DNA from: Alphaproteobacteria bacterium
GTDB taxonomy: Bacteria; Pseudomonadota; Alphaproteobacteria; CALKHQ01
DNA: 64,000 nt
Direction: 5' to 3'
Assembly: GCA_041396705.1 (NCBI GenBank)
Contig: JAWKYB010000015.1
Span: 62,001-126,000 of the forward strand
The translations under genes and the position numbers were made by a program. Below, one piece after another: positions 17,735-24,526 of this stretch (the stretch's first letter is position 1; every line of letters begins with the position of its first letter). The notes below the pieces were generated by a model. It was not told where the DNA came from, made no database searches, and was given only the letters and a program-made list of their open reading frames with translations.

Positions 17735-17833
17735 ATATCCCGCGCCGACCCGCTCCGTGCCAACAAAGGCTGGTAGTCACGGAGCAATACCATAGTATTC
17801 GGAAGATCGTCGGCTTCACCGTGAAGGCGAGAT

Positions 17834-17923
17834 TGGCTGGCCGGGAAGGATTCGAACCTCCAAACCGCTGCGCGCGGCGTCGCATAAACAGTGCGATGCG
17901 TCTACCCGTTTCGCCACCGGCCA
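17834..17923 (-). tRNA. Type II (long variable arm) tRNA with anticodon GUU, atypical
   Basis: The minus strand folds into a complete cloverleaf of 90 nt with encoded CCA. The acceptor is TGGCCGG/CCGGCCA with discriminator G73. The D-arm is GCG/CGC with a loop containing GGG, and the anticodon stem is TCGCA/TGCGA with loop CTGTTTA. A long variable arm forms a five-pair stem (GCCGC/GCGGT), and the T-arm loop is TTCGAAT. The anticodon reads GUU (Asn), yet the long variable arm is a Leu/Ser/Tyr feature, and the D-arm (GGCGAAAC..GTAGACGC) is Leu-like. U1-A72, G73 and GUU agree with AsnRS identity, while the long arm and G73 would suit SerRS. Base 37 is T instead of a purine, which is very unusual. 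It may be a specialised or a decaying tRNA. Confidence 0.75.
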
Positions 17924-18092
17924 TCAGTCTTACTGACCGGAGAGAGGGCAATAGGCGATTCGGTTGGCAACGTCAATATTTCGTCACGGTTGGACTTTTC
18001 TTCTACAAGATCTCGTGTCTTGCATGCGACAGCCGGCGGCGCAACAGTGCCGCCGCCGCCGGCTCGGCGGCCCTGTGGGACGGCGGTCTGCC

Positions 18093-18713
18093 ATGCGCGT
18101 GCGCACGAGTGTCGGCTGGGTATTCGCGAGCCTCCTTGCCGGCTGCGAGGCCGTGTCGGTCGCGACCTACCGGGCCAGCCCTGACGCCGCGGCGGCACCG
18201 GCCGGCGCCTACACGCTGTCGGCACGCCATGCCGACGTGCAGTTCGCGGTCTGGCACTTCGCCTACAGCCGGTACATCGCGCGCTTCGACCGGTTCGATG
18301 CGCAACTGGACTTCGACCCGTCCGATCCCACCCGCAGCAGGCTGACCGCGACGATCGACGCGGCCAGCGTCGACACCGGCGACCCGGAGATCGACGCGAT
18401 GCTGACCGGCCGGCAGTTCTTCGATGCCGGCAGCTACACGCAGATCCGCTTCGAGAGCCGCCAGATCGCCTTGACCGGGGCACAGACCGGCACGGTGGAA
18501 GGCGATCTGACGATACGCGACGTCACCCGGCCGGTCACGCTGGACGTGACCTTCAACGGCGGGGCGCCGAACCCGCTGGAACCGACCTACGTGCTCGGCT
18601 TCAGCGCGACCGCCACCTTCTCGCGCAGCGCCTTCGGACTCGCCAACTGGCTGCCCGCGGTCGGCGACGAAGTCGCGGTGACGATTGAGGCGGAATTCGA
18701 GCAACCGCGGTGA
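18093..18713 (+). CDS. YceI-family lipoprotein
   Basis: A 206-residue YceI-type beta-barrel protein that would bind a polyisoprenoid or other long lipid. The start MRVRTSVGW gives a signal sequence ending in the lipobox LLAGC, so it is probably a lipoprotein facing the periplasm. The YceI core is recognisable: AYTLSARHADVQFAVWHF at the start, GDLTIRDVTRPVTLDVTFNG in the middle and SRSAFGLANWLPAVGDEVAVTI at the end. Longer in-frame readings exist upstream but would bury the lipobox. Confidence 0.87.
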   Translation: MRVRTSVGWVFASLLAGCEAVSVATYRASPDAAAAPAGAYTLSARHADVQFAVWHFAYSRYIARFDRFDAQLDFDPSDPTRSRLTATIDAASVDTGDPEIDAMLTGRQFFDAGSYTQIRFESRQIALTGAQTGTVEGDLTIRDVTRPVTLDVTFNGGAPNPLEPTYVLGFSATATFSRSAFGLANWLPAVGDEVAVTIEAEFEQPR

Positions 18714-18829
18714 TATCCGCCACACTCGTGATTTGATTGTGACTCGTGAACGCCGTCGGTCCGGGCCTCGACTGACGACCTGAATGGCAGGGATATCCCC
18801 CGCCACCAATCAGATCCAAGAGGCTCCAA

Positions 18830-19318
18830 ATGTTCGCCAAGACCATCCTGTTCCCGGGCATTGTGCTCGGCACCGTCCTGACTTCGATGTCCCTGGCCCA
18901 GGCCGCAAGCACCGGCGTGATGACTTGCCGCCCGCATGAGTGGCAGCGCTTCGCCGACGCGGTCGCGGCGCAGGACAACGAGGAACTCGCACGCATGCTG
19001 ACCGATCCCGAGATCGCCAACTGCAACGAGCTCTACCTCACCGTCCAGGTGCTGACCTGCAACGAGAACCCGATGGCCTGCATCGCGCCGTCGGCCGGTC
19101 CCAGCCCGATCCCGGTCGACATCGACGACACCCCGCCGACCGACAACCTGTTCTTCGGTCCGGACGGTCCGTTCCCGGGCCAGCGCCCCGGCGAGCAGGC
19201 CGGCAACGAGCAGGATCGCGACGACAACAGCAGCCCGGCCGATCCTGGCAACCCGGGCGGCGGCGACGGTGGCAACACGCCGAGCCGCAGCAACGCGGTG
19301 ACCGGCGCCGCCGGCTGA
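18830..19318 (+). CDS. Secreted protein of unrecognised family, tandem paralogue A
   Basis: A 162-residue protein with a clear Sec signal peptide (MFAKTILFPGIVLGTVLTSMSLAQA). The mature N-terminal half (about residues 28-90) has four cysteines and the block HEWQRFADAVAAQDNEELARML. The second half is low-complexity and acidic, with FFGPDGPFPGQRPGEQ and DNSSPAD. It is a clear paralogue of the next gene, sharing both blocks. An AAGAGG site precedes the ATG. Between the YceI stop and this gene, 18724-18749 carries two copies of ACTCGTGA 18 bp apart, possibly an operator. I do not recognise the family. Confidence 0.8.
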   Translation: MFAKTILFPGIVLGTVLTSMSLAQAASTGVMTCRPHEWQRFADAVAAQDNEELARMLTDPEIANCNELYLTVQVLTCNENPMACIAPSAGPSPIPVDIDDTPPTDNLFFGPDGPFPGQRPGEQAGNEQDRDDNSSPADPGNPGGGDGGNTPSRSNAVTGAAG

Positions 19319-19508
19319 CGCGACGCCCCTCTCCGGCCCCCCGGCCCGACCGCACGTCGGGTCGGGGTCGGCCTCTGGGTGCCCGCGGCGCGGCGCGCGC
19401 TTGGCCGATGGTTAAGAAAGTTTGAACCCGACCGCGGGCCTGCGCGACCCAGCCTCATTGGCAACAAGTCGAACCCCGAAAAAACGACACATGCGACGGA
19501 GAAGTGAG

Positions 19509-20039
19509 ATGAGCGTTCACCCCCTGCTGAAGACCGGCCTGGCCTTCGCGATCCTGTCGGCCGGCACCTCCCTTGCCCACGCGCAGGCGACCGTCGGCGT
19601 CATGGACAGCTGCCAGGCACACGACTGGCAGCGTTTCGCCGACGCCGTGGAGGCGCGCGACACCGCGGCCCTGCAGGCGATGCTGGCCGATCCGGAGAAC
19701 CGCCTGTGCGACGAGCTGATGCCGACCGCCGAAGCGCTGGTCTGCGCCTACGATCCGCTGGGTTGCATCCAGCCTGCCGCCGGCGACGACCCGGACGACC
19801 CCGACCAGCCCAACGGCCAGCCCAACGACCAGCCGACCGACAACCCCAACGACGGCCCGTTCGGTGACGACGGTCCGTTTCCCGGGCAGCGGCCGGGCGA
19901 GCCCCTGGGCAGCGAAAACGACCGCACCGACAATTCCTCGCCGACCGACAGCGGCGGCGACGACGGCGGCAGCGACGACGGCGGCCGGGACGGCGGCCAG
20001 GGCGGCGGCGCGAACGGCAGCCCGACCGGCAAGCCCTGA
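19509..20039 (+). CDS. Secreted protein of unrecognised family, tandem paralogue B
   Basis: A 176-residue protein with signal peptide MSVHPLLKTGLAFAILSAGT... ending near AHA-QA. It shares with its upstream neighbour the HDWQRFADAVEARD block, four similarly spaced cysteines (in DSCQAH, RLCDE, LVCAY, LGCIQP), and DGPFPGQRPGE plus DNSSPTDS in the tail. The tail is a Gly/Asp/Pro/Asn-rich linker with DDGG repeats, likely disordered. The ATG at 19509 is preferred because it begins the signal peptide; an upstream extension is basic and non-hydrophobic. A strong terminator follows at 20062. Function unknown. Confidence 0.8.
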   Translation: MSVHPLLKTGLAFAILSAGTSLAHAQATVGVMDSCQAHDWQRFADAVEARDTAALQAMLADPENRLCDELMPTAEALVCAYDPLGCIQPAAGDDPDDPDQPNGQPNDQPTDNPNDGPFGDDGPFPGQRPGEPLGSENDRTDNSSPTDSGGDDGGSDDGGRDGGQGGGANGSPTGKP

Positions 20040-20061
20040 ACCGATCTGCATCCCCGAGACG

Positions 20062-20091
20062 ACGCCGGGCCCATGCGGGCCCGGCGTTTTT
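20062..20091 (+). terminator. Rho-independent terminator after the secreted pair
   Basis: A perfect stem of about 11 bp (acgccgggccc / gggcccggcgt) with a 4-base loop (atgc) and a run of T's, 23 nt after the stop of paralogue B. It ends the plus-strand unit just before convergent ilvD. Confidence 0.9.
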
Positions 20092-20106
20092 CGTCCGGGC
20101 GGGCGG

Positions 20107-21840
20107 TCAGATGTCGGCGTAGCAGCGCGTCTCGGCGCCGCCGCCGGGATGGGTGACCGCGCCCTTGCACGCCGGGCCGACCGTGGCGGCATATTTCCAC
20201 AGCACGCCGGAACCGAAATTGGCCGGGCGCGGCTGCCACGCCTTCCGCCGCGCCTCAAGTTCCGCTTCGGACAGTTCGACGTCGAGCGTGCCGGCTACGG
20301 CGTCGATCGCGATGATGTCGCCGTCGCGGAGCAGGCCGATCGGGCCGCCGATGGCCGCCTCCGGCCCGACATGGCCGATGCAGAAGCCGCGGGTGCCGCC
20401 GGAGAAGCGACCGTCGGTGATCAGGGCCACCTTGTCGCCCATGCCCTGGCCATACAGCGCGCTGGTCGTCGACAGCATCTCGCGCATGCCGGGGCCGCCC
20501 TTCGGCCCCTCGTAGCGGATGACCAGCACCTCGCCTTCCTTGTAGGTGCGTTCCAGCACCGCGGTCAGCGCGTCCTCCTCGCGGTCGAAGCAGCGCGCGG
20601 GCCCGCGGAATTGCAGCTTCTTCATGCCGGCGACCTTCACGATCGCGCCCTCCGGCGCCAGGTTGCCCTTCAGGCCGGTCACACCGCCGGTCGGGCTCAG
20701 CGCCCGGTCGACCGGATAGACCACGTCCTGGTTGGTCGGGAATACGACCTTGCCGTAGTTCTCGGCCAGAGTCTTGCCGGTCACCGTGATGCAGTCGCCG
20801 TGCAGGAAGCCACCGTCGAGCAACGCCTTGATCACAATGCCGACGCCGCCGACCTCGTAGAGGTCCTTCGCCACATATTTGCCGCCAGGCTGCAGGTCGG
20901 CGATGTAGGGCGTCTTCTTGAAGATGGCGCAGACATCGTCCAGGTCGAACGCGATGCCGGCCTCGTGGGCGATCGCCGGCAGGTGCAGTCCGCCGTTGGT
21001 CGAACCGCCGGTCGCTGCGACGATGGTGGCGGCGTTTTCCAGCGCCTTGCGGGTGACGATGTCGCGCGGGCGCAGGCCCAGCTTGATCAGGTTCATCACC
21101 GCCTCGCCGCTGGCCTCGGCATATTGGTCGCGGCTTTCATAGGGTGCCGGCGCGCCGGCGGAATTGGGCAGCGCCAGTCCCATCGCCTCCGACACGCAGG
21201 CCATGGTGTTGGCGGTATACTGGCCGCCGCAGGAGCCGGCCGACGGACAGGCGGCGCACTCCAGCTCGTGCAGGCTGTCGTCGTCCATGTTGCCGGCCGC
21301 GTTGGCGCCGACGCCTTCGAACACGTCGACGATGGTGACGTCGCGGCCGCGGAACCGCCCGGGCAGGATCGAGCCGCCATACATGAACACCGATGGCACG
21401 TTCAGGCGCACCATCGCCATCATCAGGCCCGGCAGCGACTTATCGCAGCCGGCCAAACCGACCATGGCGTCATAGCAGTGGCCGCGCATGGTCAGCTCGA
21501 CGGAATCGGCGATAACCTCGCGGCTGGCCAGCGACGACTTCATGCCCTCGTGACCCATGGCGATGCCGTCGGTGACGGTGATGGTGGTGAACTCGCGCGG
21601 GGTGCCGCCGGCCGCCTTGACGCCCAGCTTCACAGCCTGGGCCTGGCGCGACAGCGCGATGTTGCAGGGCGCGGCCTCGTTCCAGGTGGTCACCACGCCG
21701 ACGAACGGGCGGGCGATCTCCGCCTCCGACATGCCCATCGCGTAGTAGTAGGCGCGGTGCGGCGCGCTTTTCGCACCCACCGAGACATAACGGCTGGGCA
21801 GCTTGGTCTTGTCGAAATTCGGGTTGGCCCCCATGGGCAT
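20107..21840 (-). CDS. ilvD: Dihydroxy-acid dehydratase
   Basis: A 577-residue Fe-S enzyme of branched-chain amino acid synthesis that converts 2,3-dihydroxy acids to 2-keto acids. The three cluster cysteines are Cys59 (APCNIALSR), Cys132 (AGCDKSLPG) and Cys204 (SAGSCGGQYTANTM). The C-terminal TDGRFSGGTRGFCIGHVGPEA block is intact. The first ATG at 21840 is directly preceded by GGAGGA; a second ATG two codons later is equally possible. It is a single-gene unit, convergent with the secreted pair and divergent from the peroxiredoxin-like gene. Confidence 0.96.
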   Translation of the reverse strand: MPMGANPNFDKTKLPSRYVSVGAKSAPHRAYYYAMGMSEAEIARPFVGVVTTWNEAAPCNIALSRQAQAVKLGVKAAGGTPREFTTITVTDGIAMGHEGMKSSLASREVIADSVELTMRGHCYDAMVGLAGCDKSLPGLMMAMVRLNVPSVFMYGGSILPGRFRGRDVTIVDVFEGVGANAAGNMDDDSLHELECAACPSAGSCGGQYTANTMACVSEAMGLALPNSAGAPAPYESRDQYAEASGEAVMNLIKLGLRPRDIVTRKALENAATIVAATGGSTNGGLHLPAIAHEAGIAFDLDDVCAIFKKTPYIADLQPGGKYVAKDLYEVGGVGIVIKALLDGGFLHGDCITVTGKTLAENYGKVVFPTNQDVVYPVDRALSPTGGVTGLKGNLAPEGAIVKVAGMKKLQFRGPARCFDREEDALTAVLERTYKEGEVLVIRYEGPKGGPGMREMLSTTSALYGQGMGDKVALITDGRFSGGTRGFCIGHVGPEAAIGGPIGLLRDGDIIAIDAVAGTLDVELSEAELEARRKAWQPRPANFGSGVLWKYAATVGPACKGAVTHPGGGAETRCYADI

Positions 21841-22068
21841 GATCCTCCGCACGCTTGCTGTTGGGCCGGGGATGGCCGCGTCGGGCGCATCATTGTCGCC
21901 CACCCGATCCAACACAAGGCGCAAAGGCGCAACGCTTGGCTGCATCGGGCGCATGCCGACGCCACACACGGCGGATCACGGCTCGGCGAGCGGGATTGCC
22001 CGGCCGCCCGCGCGCGTCTATGTCGCGCGCAGTACGCCAATCCACGAACGAAACCAGGGGAATATTGG

Positions 22069-22593
22069 ATGCTCAAGACCCGCCAGCCCGCGCCGGCGCT
22101 CAGCGTGCCGACGCTCGACGGAAAAACGTTCACGCTGGCCGATGCCCGGCCGCGGACCTTCACGCTGATCGTCGCCTATCGCGGCCTGCACTGCCCGGCC
22201 TGCGCCACCTATGTCGGCGGGCTGGAGGGACATGTCGCCGCCTTCGCCGAACGCGGCGTCGAAGTGGTCGCGCTCTCGATGGACGGCCGCGACCGGGCCG
22301 ACGCCGCACGCGAGAAATGGGGGCTTGACCAGACCCGCGTCGGCTATGACCTTCCGCTGCAAACCGCACGAGACTGGGGTCTTGCCATCTCGACCAGCCG
22401 CGGCAAGACCTCGATCGGCATCGAGGAGCCCGCCCTGTTTTCCGAGCCCGGACTGTTCATGGTCCGCGCCGACGGAACGCTCTACCTGGCCGCCACCCAG
22501 ACCATGCCGTTCGCCCGCCCGCAGATCGCCGACCTGCTGAAGGCGACCGACTTCATCCTCGAGAAGGACTATCCCGCCCGCGGCGAGGCATAG
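22069..22593 (+). CDS. Peroxiredoxin-like (AhpC/TSA-fold) protein
   Basis: A 174-residue thioredoxin-fold protein. The active-site region is VAYRGLHCPACATY, with two cysteines (42 and 45) in a CxxC arrangement after the YRG signature of the peroxiredoxin-like family. It is a thiol-dependent reductase or peroxidase. Typical Prx has a Thr-x-x-Cys motif, absent here, so this belongs to the 'peroxiredoxin-like' subgroup. The start at 22069 lies 17-18 nt downstream of an AGGGG site, further than optimal. It is divergent from ilvD. Confidence 0.87.
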   Translation: MLKTRQPAPALSVPTLDGKTFTLADARPRTFTLIVAYRGLHCPACATYVGGLEGHVAAFAERGVEVVALSMDGRDRADAAREKWGLDQTRVGYDLPLQTARDWGLAISTSRGKTSIGIEEPALFSEPGLFMVRADGTLYLAATQTMPFARPQIADLLKATDFILEKDYPARGEA

Positions 22594-22762
22594 CGCCGGC
22601 CACGCGCCGACCAGGGCTCCGGCCGCTTGCAAAGCCGGCCGGCCGTCGGCAATAGGAACGCCGGAGGATCCGACCCGTGACCTGTATGATGACTCAAGCC
22701 CCGGCTGGCGCGCCGGCGGACCGTGCGGATGCGGCGCCGGCCGCGGCCGGACCGCGCTGACG

Positions 22763-23725
22763 ATGGCGACGATCCGCTGGGGCATCGTCGGCTGCGGCGC
22801 CGTCTGCGAGGTCAAGAGCGGCCCGGCGCTTTACAAGGCGCGCGACAGCGCGCTGACGGCGGTGATGCGTCGCGACGGCGCCAAGGCGGCGGACTTCGCC
22901 CGGCGCCACGGCGCGAGCCATTGGTTCGACGACGCCGACGCCCTGATCGGGCACCCCGACGTCGATGCCGTCTACGTGGCGACACCGCCGAGCTCGCACC
23001 TGACATACGTCCGCAAGGCCGCTGCAGCCGGCAAGCCGGTGCTGGTCGAGAAGCCGATGGCGATGAGCGGCGCCGAATGCGACGCGATGATCGAGGCCTG
23101 CAGCCGCGCCGGCACCGGGCTTTACGTCGCCTACTACCGGCGCGCGCTGCCGCGGTTCGAGGCCTTCCGCGCGCTGGCCGCCGATGGCCGCCTCGGGCGC
23201 ATCCGCATGGTGGCCGTGCGCCAGTTCCGCCGCGCCGACGAGCCGCCCGACGTGGCATGGAAGACCGATCCGGCGATCAACGGCGGCGGCCTGTTCACCG
23301 ACACGCAGGTGCACACGCTGGACTGGCTCGACCATGCCTTCGGTCCGGCGCTGTCGGCGTGCGGCGCCGGCGTCAACCAGGCTGGGCTCTATGCGGCAGA
23401 CGATACGGTCGGCGCCACGGTGGTCTACCCCGGCGGCGTGGTCGCCAGCTTCGCCTGCAACTACGTGGCCGACCGGCACGAGGAGACGGTGACCCTGATC
23501 GGCGATCGCGGCCGCGCCTCGATGCGTTTCTTCGCACCGTCGCCGATCACGGTGGAGAGCGACGGCGCGGTCGAGCGCATCGACGTGGACGACCCGCCGC
23601 ATGTGCACCAGCCGTTGGTGCAGCAGATTGTCGATCACCTGAACGGCGGACCGGCCCCGGCCAGCGCCGCCGAGAACGGCCGCCGCGTCAACCGCCTGCT
23701 CGATGCGATGTTTTCCGGGGGCTGA
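22763..23725 (+). CDS. Gfo/Idh/MocA family oxidoreductase
   Basis: A 320-residue NAD(P)-dependent oxidoreductase. The Rossmann motif GIVGCGAV is at residues 7-14. The signature lysine is in VLVEKPMAM (about residue 95-103). The C-terminal alpha/beta domain contains the usual DTQVHTLDWLDHAFG with the conserved His-Asp region. The family acts on sugars, inositols and related alcohols, or as trans-1,2-dihydrobenzenediol dehydrogenase. The substrate cannot be told, and no sugar transporter or kinase is adjacent. Confidence 0.9.
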   Translation: MATIRWGIVGCGAVCEVKSGPALYKARDSALTAVMRRDGAKAADFARRHGASHWFDDADALIGHPDVDAVYVATPPSSHLTYVRKAAAAGKPVLVEKPMAMSGAECDAMIEACSRAGTGLYVAYYRRALPRFEAFRALAADGRLGRIRMVAVRQFRRADEPPDVAWKTDPAINGGGLFTDTQVHTLDWLDHAFGPALSACGAGVNQAGLYAADDTVGATVVYPGGVVASFACNYVADRHEETVTLIGDRGRASMRFFAPSPITVESDGAVERIDVDDPPHVHQPLVQQIVDHLNGGPAPASAAENGRRVNRLLDAMFSGG

Positions 23726-23789
23726 ACGTCGGGAGTGACCGCAACCTCGGCCCGGGCGCTCGACTTGTTTGGCGGCAGGACGCCGGGAT

Positions 23790-24269
23790 TCAGCCGATCT
23801 GGTGGCCGTCGCGGTCCAGATAGACGCTGAAGCACAACAGGTGCGAGACCTCGTCGCGGTCGTCCGCCAGCGGCAAAATGACCCCGTAGGTGCGCTTGCG
23901 CAGGTCGTCCGCCCCGACGAACCGGTCCTCGACCACCACCGGGCGCCGCTGCTGCACGCACAAACGGAAGCTGTCGGCGAAGCGCCGGATCGACGGATTT
24001 TCCGAAATCAGTGTGTTAATTGTGCATCGCACCGGCGTGCGACCGTAGTTGTCGATAATATGTTGACCAGCAACACGAATGTAAAAATCCAGCGGATCGT
24101 GTTGGATATCCAGCAGAATCGTGTAAGGCAACAAGCGCGGGATATCGGTCGGGTCGAGTTCGCGCCGACGCGGCATGGCCCGGTCGCGGGCCAGCTTCTG
24201 CCAATACTTGATCCCAGCCTCAATGAGGGGGTGGCTGGCGACCAGCATTTCGTCATTGGCGATGAGCAT
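23790..24269 (-). CDS. PAS_5-like domain protein
   Basis: A 159-residue protein resembling the PAS_5 (DUF1488-type naming aside, PF07310-like) group of alphaproteobacterial proteins. It has KYWQKLARDRAMPRRRELDPTDIPRLLPYTILLD at the start, a central beta-rich PAS core and EVSHLLCFSVYLD at the end. PAS domains sense ligands or mediate contacts, and no output domain is present. Two starts are possible: the ATG at 24269, or a GTG at 24308 with an AGGAGG site further upstream. Both are spaced suboptimally, so the N-terminus is uncertain by 13 residues. The gene at 47531-48370 carries a related domain. Confidence 0.78.
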   Translation of the reverse strand: MLIANDEMLVASHPLIEAGIKYWQKLARDRAMPRRRELDPTDIPRLLPYTILLDIQHDPLDFYIRVAGQHIIDNYGRTPVRCTINTLISENPSIRRFADSFRLCVQQRRPVVVEDRFVGADDLRKRTYGVILPLADDRDEVSHLLCFSVYLDRDGHQIG

Positions 24270-24358
24270 GGCGGAACCGCCCTCGAAGACAGCCTGTGGT
24301 TTGCCCACATGGCCGAGCGAACCTCCTACGAATGCATCGACATGTCAATTATTTAATA

Positions 24359-24378
24359 TTCTGAACGACTTTTCAGAA
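24359..24378. repeat. Small AT-rich inverted repeat between valS and the PAS gene
   Basis: TTCTGAA and TTCAGAA flank a 6-base spacer in a locally AT-rich stretch (about 24330-24380). On the minus strand it is followed by TATTAAATAATT and then by TTGACA. It may be a weak terminator of valS, an operator, or part of the promoter for the PAS_5-like gene. Confidence 0.35.
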
Positions 24379-24526
24379 ATTGCCGTCAGAGACGCGGCAA
24401 AGCGCCGGGAATCCGCGGTTCCATCCGGGTCTCCCAGGGCGACGGGCGCGTCTCGATGCGCATCGCCCGCCGCGCCCAGGTGAGAAGAGTCACCGACAAG
24501 CGGGGTACCGCCGTCGGCGCAGCCGG

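Noticed and set aside
17834..17923. Prophage or island attachment site at the tRNA genes
   Set aside because: No integrase, direct repeat of the tRNA 3' end or phage gene is seen near any of the three tRNAs.
19340..19372. Hairpin between the two secreted paralogues (cccgac/gtcggg)
   Set aside because: Short stem and no T-run; the pair is more likely read through to the strong terminator at 20062.
19864..22593. A long upstream extension of the peroxiredoxin-like gene
   Set aside because: It would run antisense through the whole of ilvD; the conserved domain starts at 22069.
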